NCBI GenBank assembly: GCA_903839725.1
Contig: CAIMDG010000001.1
Coordinates: 299,315-358,670 of the forward strand
Length of the DNA: 59,356 bases
Direction: 5' to 3'
Source of the DNA: an uncultured bacterium
GTDB lineage: Bacteria; Patescibacteriota; Minisyncoccia; Phycocordibacterales; PALSA-1337
Below the pieces are notes generated by a model. That model was not told the origin of the DNA. It saw only the letters and a list, made by a program, of their open reading frames with translations, and made no database searches. The translations under genes were made by a program, and so were the position numbers. Position 1 is the first letter of the stretch, and every line of letters begins with the position of its first letter. Shown in pieces: positions 24,743-32,005 of this stretch.

Positions 24743-24813
24743 CGCGAGATCGAGGAATCGAACCTCGGACAGCGGTTTTGGAGACCGCAGTTATGCCACT
24801 TAACTAATCTCGC
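24743..24813 (-). tRNA. tRNA-Trp(CCA)
   Basis: The acceptor stem is GCGAGAT/ATCTCGC, the anticodon loop CTCCAAA with anticodon CCA, and the T-loop TTCGATT. The 3' CCA is not encoded. Two hairpin-repeat units lie directly upstream (24831-24959). Confidence 0.93.
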
Positions 24814-24830
24814 GAATTTCCTCTCCCAAG

Positions 24831-24959
24831 GAAATTCGGATCGAAGATTTCTTTCGGCGTATGCCGAAAGAAATCTGAGACCAGAATTTCACGTCCCTGA
24901 ATTCGGATCGAGTATCCCTTGTTGCGTAAGCTACAAGAAATCTGAGACCAGAATTTCAC
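24831..24959 (-). repeat. Two tandem palindromic units upstream of tRNA-Trp
   Basis: On the minus strand each unit begins GTGAAATTCTGGTCTCAG and ends TCGATCCGAATT(T)C, with a variable hairpin between: unit at 24831-24892 has AGATTTCTTTCGGC-ATAC-GCCGAAAGAAATCT (14 bp); unit at 24899-24959 has a different, weaker stem. The ends resemble a tRNA 3' half (TTCGATCC). Confidence 0.7.
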
Positions 24960-25000
24960 CTTTACTATCCTACCTTCTTTTTTGACTATACGCAAAACAA

Positions 25001-25028
25001 TTGACGGTACTATCAATCGTGCTACTCT
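25001..25028 (+). promoter_or_regulatory. Promoter of the 112-aa membrane protein gene
   Basis: TTGACG (25001-25006), 16-nt spacer, TACTCT (25023-25028); AAAAGGA precedes the ATG at 25052 as a ribosome binding site. Confidence 0.55.
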
Positions 25029-25051
25029 AAACCAAGAAAAAGGACTTACAT

Positions 25052-25390
25052 ATGCACAAAATCCTATTGATCATATTATTCGTCGCATACTTCGGCATGA
25101 TCATTGCATTTGCAATCATACGCAAGCGGGCAGCAGAAAAATCTATCAAAATATTTCGCGCAGAAGATTGGAACGACTACTGTGGAAAGGAATGGCGAGA
25201 CTTTTCATGTTGGCTTCATGATCACCCCTTTGGAGCTATTACGAGCGAGGAACGTGAAGAACGTAACAATCTTGTTTACTATCTTCAAGGATCATATCTC
25301 CTCTACTGCCAATCAAAAAAGATCAATTACTTTACTGACCCATACGCACTGTGGCTTGATCAACAAATCGAGGACTGGTCAATGTCATAA
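25052..25390 (+). CDS. Small membrane-anchored hypothetical protein
   Basis: This 112-residue protein has one N-terminal membrane helix (about residues 4-22, ILLIILFVAYFGMIIAFAII) and a soluble part rich in Trp, Tyr and acidic residues (DWNDYCGKEWRDFSCW). No family is recognised. A promoter, an AAGGA ribosome binding site and a terminator shared with the convergent L33 gene support expression as a single gene. Confidence 0.65.
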   Translation: MHKILLIILFVAYFGMIIAFAIIRKRAAEKSIKIFRAEDWNDYCGKEWRDFSCWLHDHPFGAITSEEREERNNLVYYLQGSYLLYCQSKKINYFTDPYALWLDQQIEDWSMS

Positions 25391-25415
25391 TTTCGACCAA
25401 TACACGAGAGCATAC

Positions 25416-25453
25416 AAAAAACTGGAGCACCTTACGATGCTCCAGTCTTTTTA
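25416..25453. terminator. Bidirectional terminator
   Basis: CTGGAGCA and TGCTCCAG arms with T-runs on both strands, serving the 112-aa gene and rpmG. Confidence 0.85.
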
Positions 25454-25609
25454 TTATTTCTTTGCTTCTTTGAAGACTACGTGTTTGCGGAGTTTCTTGC
25501 TGAATTTCTTGAGCTCAATCTTGCGCTCAACCAGCTTTTTATTCTTGCGAGTCCAATAGGTCTCACCTGTCTGTTTATTCTTGATTTGTATGAGTTTATC
25601 TTGTGACAT
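25454..25609 (-). CDS. rpmG: 50S ribosomal protein L33, cysteine-free
   Basis: Starting at MSQDKL (25609), the 51-residue protein matches L33: TGETYWTRKNKKLVERKIEL and KKFSKKLRKHVVFKEAKK correspond to the YxTxKNKxxxxERLELKKY core and the RKHxxHKExK end. The two CxxC pairs of zinc-binding L33 are absent, so this is the zinc-independent form. An extended ORF start further upstream adds unrelated residues and is not used. Confidence 0.93.
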   Translation of the reverse strand: MSQDKLIQIKNKQTGETYWTRKNKKLVERKIELKKFSKKLRKHVVFKEAKK

Positions 25610-25688
25610 ATGCGTAAAATGATGTTGGACAACTATATCGTATCTTGAATGAAAAAGCAAACTTCATCAAGAAGTATCTTTTTGGGTA

Positions 25689-25726
25689 TAAAAATAGGCC
25701 GCAGAAAGCTTGCGCTCGCTGCGGCC
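25689..25726 (-). terminator. Terminator after the secreted-protein gene
   Basis: GGCCGCAG and CTGCGGCC arms, followed on the minus strand by TATTTTTAT. Confidence 0.85.
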
Positions 25727-25741
25727 CTGAATCAATACGGT

Positions 25742-26863
25742 TCAACCCTTTTCCCCAACGCCAGCGGACCCGACGGGAACGCTGTTGTTGTAATACCACC
25801 AAGGATAGATTTGTCCCGGACCCAGTTGAGGCCACGTGAAGTCTATGTGGTATATGCCCGGAGCTAATTCAACTCCGAGAGAATTCACGCCCTGTGGCAT
25901 GACGTAAGGGACAACTGGCAGGTCCATTCCGCTTTGTAAGAGCTTAATGGTGAACCCGTTGGCATTTTCGCCTTCAGTCGTTTTGGCACTGAAGTTGACG
26001 ATCATCGTATTCGTCACCGTGACTTCCACCAATGGCGATGTGCCGATGTGGTTGTTGCTTGGCACATTCGTCAGTGCCACATTCGGGGGTTGAAGCACCA
26101 TGAGGAGGTTATTCCACGACGGTGTAATCCCTGTTTTGACACTGGTCGACACGATAGCCACACCACCTTTGTCTTCTTCCAACGTAAAGGCGGCGTCGTA
26201 GGAATTTGTCTGATTTCCATACTGGTCGAATTGGCCGTAGGTAACGACCATTTCTCCATGTTGACCATTGTATTGCGTCAGGTGGAGAATCGTGCCGATA
26301 TGGGTGTCATTATTCCAGTTCACCTGCAGATACAGATTCTGCAAAAGATTTCCGTTGGCATCACGCAAATTAAGGCGCGCACCAACAGCATTCTTTTCTG
26401 CAATCGGCTCATAGTAGCCGATCCAATTCTGCAAGTTAGTCGAGGCGTATGCCGGCACCTGCCAGACACCATTCGACTGAACGAGATAGAATCCCGTGCC
26501 AGCCCAGAAGAGCTGATAGCCCTCGACCGAGTCATACGAGATGTTTACGTTGACCCAATCGTTGGAAGGGCGTGCCACGAGAAACGAGAAGGGATTAGTC
26601 ACCACCATGGCAACCAAATCACTTTGCTTCGGAACCCCGTTGGGGTTATACGACATATACCAGTAGGTCTTCGACCCGTTGGTATTGAGCAAGGACGACG
26701 AACTCAGTTGTCCATACACGTGCCGCACCAACTGCAAGTTGTGAGAGACGGCCGCTGCCAAACTGTCAATTGGCAACGACTTGGATTGCGCCGAGACCGT
26801 GAAGGCCGAGGCGATGCAAACCGCGACGGCGATAACCATCGAGATGATTGTTTTAGTTTTCAT
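25742..26863 (-). CDS. Secreted protein of unknown function
   Basis: This 373-residue protein has a clear signal peptide (MKTKTIISMVIAVAVCIASA, cleavage near SAQ-S at about 26) and a mature region rich in Asn, Gln, Trp and Tyr. A long beta-rich domain is likely (WYMSYNPNG, GTGFYLVQSNGVWQVPAY, LYLQVNWNNDTHIGTILHL). No catalytic motif is recognised. GC content is higher than in most neighbours. The membrane protein gene 41 nt upstream is on the same strand, and they share a terminator, so they probably form one transcript and may act together at the cell surface. Confidence 0.7.
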   Translation of the reverse strand: MKTKTIISMVIAVAVCIASAFTVSAQSKSLPIDSLAAAVSHNLQLVRHVYGQLSSSSLLNTNGSKTYWYMSYNPNGVPKQSDLVAMVVTNPFSFLVARPSNDWVNVNISYDSVEGYQLFWAGTGFYLVQSNGVWQVPAYASTNLQNWIGYYEPIAEKNAVGARLNLRDANGNLLQNLYLQVNWNNDTHIGTILHLTQYNGQHGEMVVTYGQFDQYGNQTNSYDAAFTLEEDKGGVAIVSTSVKTGITPSWNNLLMVLQPPNVALTNVPSNNHIGTSPLVEVTVTNTMIVNFSAKTTEGENANGFTIKLLQSGMDLPVVPYVMPQGVNSLGVELAPGIYHIDFTWPQLGPGQIYPWWYYNNSVPVGSAGVGEKG

Positions 26864-26904
26864 ATAGTCTTTTTTGTGTATTCGGTGTGTTTGTTTTTGT
26901 TGTT

Positions 26905-27270
26905 TTATTTTTGCTGAGAATTTTTCAGGAACTCGTTATGCATGGCCAAAGCCCTCTGCGCATCTTCCGGTGAAGGAAGCTGCTGACTGAAGGATGGCTT
27001 CAGTTGGAGTTGGACCAAACCATTTGAAGTCGGCGACGTTTCCGCCGGCCACTTCACGCCAACCTGAGGAGTAACCTCGGGCGACGACTGCTGCGCGACC
27101 TGCTTGGTCGAAGCAACACTCGCGGCAGGAATGGCACCTTCGTATTTTGGCGACCAGATGGCCGCAAATACGAGGAGCAAAACAATTGTAGGAATGAAAA
27201 TGATCGCGAACACGACCATGGGCCGTGCCGAATTATTTTCCGGCAATTTGAATGGATTTGAGTTATTCAT
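26905..27270 (-). CDS. Single-pass membrane protein of unknown function
   Basis: This 121-residue protein has a short polar N-terminus, one membrane helix (about residues 18-40, MVVFAIIFIPTIVLLLVFAA) and an outside segment rich in Pro, Ser and Gln that ends SPEDAQRALAMHNEFLKNS. No family is recognised. A consensus promoter lies about 100 nt upstream. It leads the two-gene unit with the secreted protein. Confidence 0.65.
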   Translation of the reverse strand: MNNSNPFKLPENNSARPMVVFAIIFIPTIVLLLVFAAIWSPKYEGAIPAASVASTKQVAQQSSPEVTPQVGVKWPAETSPTSNGLVQLQLKPSFSQQLPSPEDAQRALAMHNEFLKNSQQK

Positions 27271-27373
27271 GATTTTGTAACGGAGAATTCATTCATTGCA
27301 ATCACACGTCTTACGCACAAGCGAAAAGACTAGTTGAACCGTATGTGGCTTGCAAGGAACGAAATATGGTAGC

Positions 27374-27402
27374 AAGATAGCACTTATTTACCATAGTGTC
27401 AA
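27374..27402 (-). promoter_or_regulatory. Promoter of the secreted-protein unit
   Basis: On the minus strand TTGACA (27402-27397), 17-nt spacer, TATCTT (27379-27374). It leaves a leader of about 95 nt before the ATG at 27270. It lies back to back with the alr start. Confidence 0.7.
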
Positions 27403-27438
27403 GTATGCCAAGACTGTTCAAAAGAGTACAATTGACCC

Positions 27439-28590
27439 ATGAGAAACCTCATTACCTGGCTGTCAAAGCGTCGTTTTCCCTATGAACCGCTTATTACGGT
27501 AGAGATTTCTAAAAGTGCCCTATTGCACAATCTGAACGAATTCCGTACACGTGCTCCACATGGAATAGTGGCTCCTGTTCTCAAAAGTAATGCATACGGT
27601 CATGGCCTCATGGAAATAGCTCATATTTTGAAGGATGAAAAAAATATTCCTTTTTGTATCGTTGATTCTTACTTTGAAGCAGTTGCATTGCGTGCGCGTG
27701 GATTCAAGATTCCCCTTCTCGTCATCGGCTATACACGACCAGATACGATCCAACGAACTCGTCTCCCTCATACCGTATTCACTATTACCAGTTTGGATAC
27801 GCTTCGCAACATAGAAGATGTTGAACGTAATATCCGTATTCACCTCAAAATTGATACAGGCATGCATCGTCAAGGCATCACACTTGATGAAATAGATACG
27901 GCAATAACAATGATTGCTTCCAATCCACTCATCAGACTTGAAGGTGTCTGCTCACATCTTTCAGATGCTGACAATACTGATCCTTCATGGACCGAAGGAC
28001 AGATTCGCGCATGGAATACTGCTATCAAAAAATTGAAAGCTGCATTCCCCCTCATCAAGTACACACATCTCTCTGCTACAGATGGTCATCGTTTTTCAAA
28101 AGATATAGACGCAAATGTCTCACGTCTTGGAATTGGTTTGTATGGACTAGTTGATGGTTTATCATTCAATCCCCCACTTAGTCTCAAGCCGGCTCTCGAA
28201 GTAAAAACAATTATTACCAGTATCAAAAAAATTCACACCAACGATACTGTTGGTTATGGCAATACATTCAAAGCAGAAAAAAATATTACGATTGCTACAA
28301 TTCCTGCAGGCTACTTTGAGGGTATTGATCGTAGACTTTCCAATAAAGGTGCATTACTCCTTGGGCATTCAGAGGTTGCTTGCCCCATTGTTGGTAGAGT
28401 AAGTATGAATATCACCAGTATCGATGTTTCTCATGACCCTACAGTAACTATTGGTAAACCGGTAACTATCATTAGCAATGACAATTCAAAACCAAATTCC
28501 ATTCAAGCAATTGCAAAATTGTGTGACACTATCACCTATGATATAGCGGTGCACATTGCCCCATCACTCAAAAGAGTTGTGGTTCAATAA
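27439..28590 (+). CDS. alr: Alanine racemase
   Basis: This 383-residue PLP enzyme makes D-Ala for peptidoglycan. The PLP lysine is Lys49 in PVLKSNAYGHG, the second catalytic base is the Tyr in VGYGNTF, and IPAGYFEGIDRRLSNKG and CPIVGRVSMNITSIDV are the C-terminal barrel motifs. Length is normal. TACAAT lies 6 nt before the ATG, so the mRNA is probably leaderless. It converges on murE with a 28-nt gap containing a solo palindromic repeat arm. Confidence 0.95.
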   Translation: MRNLITWLSKRRFPYEPLITVEISKSALLHNLNEFRTRAPHGIVAPVLKSNAYGHGLMEIAHILKDEKNIPFCIVDSYFEAVALRARGFKIPLLVIGYTRPDTIQRTRLPHTVFTITSLDTLRNIEDVERNIRIHLKIDTGMHRQGITLDEIDTAITMIASNPLIRLEGVCSHLSDADNTDPSWTEGQIRAWNTAIKKLKAAFPLIKYTHLSATDGHRFSKDIDANVSRLGIGLYGLVDGLSFNPPLSLKPALEVKTIITSIKKIHTNDTVGYGNTFKAEKNITIATIPAGYFEGIDRRLSNKGALLLGHSEVACPIVGRVSMNITSIDVSHDPTVTIGKPVTIISNDNSKPNSIQAIAKLCDTITYDIAVHIAPSLKRVVVQ

Positions 28591-28591
28591 T

Positions 28592-28615
28592 GTCATACAC
28601 CTTCGCCGGTATGAC
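28592..28615. repeat. Solo arm of the GTCATNCCGG repeat family
   Basis: GTCATAC-ACCTTCGCCG-GTATGAC, a 7-bp-stem hairpin filling the alr/murE convergent gap; it may double as a terminator stem. Confidence 0.65.
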
Positions 28616-28618
28616 AAA

Positions 28619-29923
28619 CTAAATTATCTTCTTTAGTTCTTCTCTCACTACCTTTCTATCATCCCATGGAATAGAACCTGTATTGGTTATCATCGATTGT
28701 TCAGCGCCTTTGCAACAAATGAGTACAATATCACCAGCTTTCGCTAAAGAAAGAGCCTTGTTAATTCCTGCCCGACGGTCTTCAATCACAAATACATCTG
28801 TATTACGAATTTTTCCAAATTTTTCAGCGACAACTGCAATAGACTCAACAATCTCTGTCGGATCGTCATCGTATGGATCAACATTACTTACTACCACATA
28901 GTCCGCCATTTTCCCTGCAAGCTCGCCCATAATAGGACGCTTGGCCTTGTCGCGACCTCCTCCTTCAGCACCCAAAAGAATTATCGTCTTTGCCCCTGGC
29001 TTCTTCATAGCATTCGCAGTCTTCAGAACACCCGTGATACTTTGCTTTTCGTGAGCATAGTCAACAATAACTGTGAATGGTTGACCTTCTGCAATAACCT
29101 CCATACGACCCGGAATGAGTTTGAGATCATTCAAGCCTTTTCTGATGAGATCGTCAGATATATTCATGAGACGACCAATAGCGATTGCAGGAAGAGCGTT
29201 GTATACATTGAAACCACCAAGAATAGAAAGTGTGAATGGTTTGCCTGCAAGATTGAATGTAACACCATCATGAGTCTCTTGAATTGAATCAGCCATAACA
29301 TCAGCCAGTGAATTCACACCAAATGTTATTTTCTTGTCCGCTTTAAAATTCAAATAATATGGAGCGTGTTCACTATCAGTATTTGCGATAATTACTGAAT
29401 CAATTTTCTTACCATCAATAACTTTATGATGTTTCGCAAGTGAAGCAAATAATTTTCCTTTTGCTATTTTATATTTTTCAAAACTTCCCCCATGTGATGG
29501 TAAATGTTCTGGCGTTAGATTGGTGAACACTGCAATATCATATACAACTCCAATATGACGTGATTGCTTCATGCCTTCAGACGTTGTCTCAACGAGGCAC
29601 ACCTTGCAGCCTGCTGTAACCATATCAGCCATTATTTTCTGAATGAGAGCTCGTCCTGGCATCGTCATGTGATATGGATTGAGCGTCTCCACATCGCCTA
29701 TACGAATATTGGCTGTCGTAATGATTCCCGTTTTGATACCACCAGCCATAAGCACTGACCAGATGAAATTGATCACCGATGTTTTGCCTTTTGTACCAGT
29801 CACACCGATCACAATCATTTTCTTTGAAGGAAAACCGTATTTGATAGCACCGCGGAGAGCGATACTATAATGACGAAGTGAATGCCACCACTGAGGTACT
29901 AATTTTTTTATGCGATGTTTCAT
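28619..29923 (-). CDS. murE: UDP-N-acetylmuramoyl-tripeptide synthetase (MurE-type Mur ligase)
   Basis: This 434-residue Mur ligase adds the third residue to the UDP-MurNAc dipeptide in the cytoplasm. The P-loop VTGTKGKTS is at about 41-49, TTANIRIGD and ETTSEGMKQSR follow, NLTPEHLPSHGGSFEKYKIAKG is the MurE-type central motif (core LTPEHLPSHG), and DYAHEKQSI and LLGAEGGGRDKAKRP are the C-terminal ones. The first MurE domain is shortened, as the P-loop is close to the N-terminus. Which amino acid is added cannot be read. FemX-like gene is 8 nt upstream. Confidence 0.88.
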   Translation of the reverse strand: MKHRIKKLVPQWWHSLRHYSIALRGAIKYGFPSKKMIVIGVTGTKGKTSVINFIWSVLMAGGIKTGIITTANIRIGDVETLNPYHMTMPGRALIQKIMADMVTAGCKVCLVETTSEGMKQSRHIGVVYDIAVFTNLTPEHLPSHGGSFEKYKIAKGKLFASLAKHHKVIDGKKIDSVIIANTDSEHAPYYLNFKADKKITFGVNSLADVMADSIQETHDGVTFNLAGKPFTLSILGGFNVYNALPAIAIGRLMNISDDLIRKGLNDLKLIPGRMEVIAEGQPFTVIVDYAHEKQSITGVLKTANAMKKPGAKTIILLGAEGGGRDKAKRPIMGELAGKMADYVVVSNVDPYDDDPTEIVESIAVVAEKFGKIRNTDVFVIEDRRAGINKALSLAKAGDIVLICCKGAEQSMITNTGSIPWDDRKVVREELKKII

Positions 29924-29931
29924 ATTGGTGT

Positions 29932-30963
29932 TTATTTCCCGGTAATTTTCTTTACCAATTTTCGAAGATTATACATATGATACCAAAATGGTTGAATAAC
30001 CACATCATAGAAATCCGCATGCTTCACTTCATAGCCACCAAACTTTTGCTTGAATATAGTCAGACCCTCCCAACCTTTGTACATATTTCCGACTGGCGCA
30101 ACACCACCAAAATTGTATGAAACACAACCAATACTTTTTGCCTGAACGATGGCTTTCCATTGTGCGGCATATGTTGGCATACGGTTGCGTTCTTCGGTAC
30201 TCGAACCTCCAAAGACATAGTTTGCGATACCACCAGAAATGATCACGAGATCAATCGCTAATATTTTGCCTTCAAATGAGGCTACTGACAGATATGAACC
30301 TGTGAGCTTGGGGAGGTCTGCAAAAATAAGTTGATAATATGCTTTGTCATGCAAATGGAAACCATTACGCTGTGCTGTTTCCGCCATCAATGTGTAAAAA
30401 GGCTCGAAGTATGTTTCAAAATTGTTTGTAATAATTTCAGAAATAATACCCTTACGATCTGCGAGACGTACTGAATAACGCGTTTTCTCGTGCATCGCTT
30501 TCATGATGTCATCTTCTGTTTGTTTCAAATCAAGAAACCATTCGAAGCGAGGTTGGAAATATGCTGAGTGATAGGTATACAATGGAGCTGATCTGAAATA
30601 CGGTTGTAATGCATCTGCCGAAACAGCAGGAGTAATATCCAAACGTGCAAATACTGCATTATGTTCTTGGGCAATACGTTCTATCTCGACCTTGAATCGA
30701 GTGAGAAATTCGGCGGATGTATCAGTACACACCGGACCATATGGAATATACAGATAGTTTTTACCATGAATGAGTGAGTACACTATTACCTGAAAATATG
30801 CGACGACAGTATCATTGTATTCAGCAACATATCTTTCGACACTACGACCAAGTTGCTTTTGCCAGTTTCCATAAAATGCTTGCTGGGTAAAAGGTATACC
30901 TGCATGAAGGATATTTGGGTCAAAAGCTTCACTTTCACCAAGTTTTCTGAAGAGATATGACAT
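29932..30963 (-). CDS. FemA/B/X-type aminoacyltransferase
   Basis: This 343-residue protein has two GNAT-like domains typical of peptidoglycan bridge-forming enzymes: SYLFRKLGESEAF leads domain 1, the IPYGPVC motif is near 93, FLDLKQTEDDIMKAMHEKTRYSVR (core MHEKTRYSVR, near 165) matches the K-x-R-x-x-I/V-R motif, and YVFGGSSTEERN and YNFGGV lie in domain 2. It would attach amino acids from charged tRNA to lipid II. It is the gene before murE, and both suit alr across the convergent gap, so this is a cell-wall cluster. Confidence 0.88.
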   Translation of the reverse strand: MSYLFRKLGESEAFDPNILHAGIPFTQQAFYGNWQKQLGRSVERYVAEYNDTVVAYFQVIVYSLIHGKNYLYIPYGPVCTDTSAEFLTRFKVEIERIAQEHNAVFARLDITPAVSADALQPYFRSAPLYTYHSAYFQPRFEWFLDLKQTEDDIMKAMHEKTRYSVRLADRKGIISEIITNNFETYFEPFYTLMAETAQRNGFHLHDKAYYQLIFADLPKLTGSYLSVASFEGKILAIDLVIISGGIANYVFGGSSTEERNRMPTYAAQWKAIVQAKSIGCVSYNFGGVAPVGNMYKGWEGLTIFKQKFGGYEVKHADFYDVVIQPFWYHMYNLRKLVKKITGK

Positions 30964-31006
30964 GGATGTATCGTAGCATTTTATTGGAGTACGGACAAAA
31001 ATATAT

Positions 31007-31137
31007 AGAAGGATTTGCCCTCGTCCTCACTCGCTACCCGCTCATTCGTCCTGGGCACCGGCTCACGGTTCCTCGTTGCTACTCGGAACATCGTTCGCCG
31101 TTCAAATCCTTCACGCGAGGCGAGCAGTCGCCTCGCT
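31007..31137 (-). repeat. tRNA-trailer element of tRNA-Tyr
   Basis: Reading the minus strand after the palindrome: 25-nt hairpin AGCGAGGCGA-CTGC-TCGCCTCGCGT (31137-31113), inverted T-arm GAAGGATTTGAAC (31112-31100), a GC-rich core with GTTCC/GGAAC hairpin and GAGCCGGTG..CCAG and GCGGGTAGCGAGTGAG (31099-31018), then a direct T-arm fragment CAAATCCTTCT (31017-31007). The core matches that after tRNA-Leu(UAG), and the hairpin matches that after tRNA-Leu(CAA), with compensatory stem changes. Confidence 0.85.
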
Positions 31138-31190
31138 CCCGTGCACCAATAAAAAATCCGCATCATGCGGATTTTTTATTGGTGCACGGG
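31138..31190 (-). terminator. 53-nt palindrome with nested terminator after tRNA-Tyr
   Basis: The arms are 25 bp and perfect with a 3-nt loop: CCCGTGCACCAAT, then AAAAAATCCGCA, and the inverse ending TTTTTTATTGGTGCACGGG. The inner ATCCGCA/TGCGGAT plus T-run is an intrinsic terminator; the outer part is an inverted copy of the tRNA acceptor strand with CCA. Confidence 0.85.
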
Positions 31191-31266
31191 GAAGGATTTG
31201 AACCTTCGTAGACCATAGGTCGATGGATTTACAGTCCATTGCAATTGACCGCTCTGCCACCCGTGC
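31180..31266 (-). tRNA. tRNA-Tyr(GTA), CCA encoded
   Basis: The acceptor stem is GCACGGG/CCCGTGC, the anticodon loop CTGTAAA with GTA, a long variable arm is present as in bacterial tRNA-Tyr, and the T-loop is TTCAAAT. The gene encodes ACCA at its 3' end. Its 3' part takes part in a large palindrome with the downstream element. Confidence 0.95.
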
Positions 31267-31444
31267 TTGAGGATGGATTCTGGAATTATGATTTCGCCAA
31301 CCTCTCACGATGTTCTCGCGAACGCCTTTGTGAGCCAAATCCCAGAATCCGGGGTGGTCCCCTATCCCACAAAAATGTGAGGTGTTATGAGAATATCACG
31401 GCTAGAGAGATAATTCAAACAACCTCATACCCTTACATAGATAA

Positions 31445-31472
31445 TTGACTTTAGACATTCCAGGTGTAGGAT
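31445..31472 (+). promoter_or_regulatory. Promoter of the 148-aa gene
   Basis: TTGACT (31445-31450), 16-nt spacer, TAGGAT (31467-31472), followed by the Shine-Dalgarno AGAGGAGG before the ATG at 31491. Confidence 0.65.
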
Positions 31473-31490
31473 ATTCTTAGAGGAGGCCAT

Positions 31491-31937
31491 ATGTCTAAAT
31501 ATTGGAACATAGCGGTGTTAAACGCATTGCAGAATGCCAGAAGAAGAAAAAATTGGAGAAAATTACGTCGGTTTAAAAACCTCATTGGTGCAACCATTGA
31601 GCTTCAAATCTACAATTCCGAGGATAAAAGCAACTATATCCGCGGAATTATCAAAAGCGTCTCTTGGCGCGCGGGTAAGCCAGAAAGTTTTCAACTTCGT
31701 CAACAAAAGCTATTCCACGGCGGGCGCAGAGGTCCTTTCAAATGGACCAAAACAAATCTCGTGCCATTCAAGCTACTATTTGATCCCAAGCAAATTGGAA
31801 TTCCGTGGATCAGTTTCGAAGATTCACATTTTGTTTTCTCCACTCGCATCGTAACCGAATATGGAAGATGCGGCATGCGTGTTTACATCTATCCTTCAAC
31901 GAAGAAGAACAAAGTGCCCAAACGCCCAAATTTTTGA
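31491..31937 (+). CDS. Basic hypothetical protein with strong ribosome binding site
   Basis: This 148-residue protein is very basic (NARRRKNWRKLRRFKN at residues 15-30 and a KKNKVPKRP tail) and has no membrane segment. No family is recognised; the basic, beta-strand-rich make-up would suit nucleic-acid or ribosome binding but this is a guess. AGAGGAGG 7 nt before the ATG is one of the strongest Shine-Dalgarno sequences in the window, and a promoter and terminator bracket the gene. Confidence 0.7.
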   Translation: MSKYWNIAVLNALQNARRRKNWRKLRRFKNLIGATIELQIYNSEDKSNYIRGIIKSVSWRAGKPESFQLRQQKLFHGGRRGPFKWTKTNLVPFKLLFDPKQIGIPWISFEDSHFVFSTRIVTEYGRCGMRVYIYPSTKKNKVPKRPNF

Positions 31938-31959
31938 AAGTATTAGCCGCAACATAACG

Positions 31960-31989
31960 CCCGCAGACGCAGTCTGCGGGTATTTTCTT
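31960..31989 (+). terminator. Terminator of the 148-aa gene
   Basis: CCCGCAGAC-GCA-GTCTGCGGG followed by TATTTTCTTT. Confidence 0.8.
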
Positions 31990-32005
31990 TGAACGAGGAG
32001 AAATA

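Noticed and set aside
24831..24959. CRISPR-like array
   Set aside because: There are only two units, with palindromic unequal interiors and no cas genes; the repeats are not separated by unique spacers of constant length.
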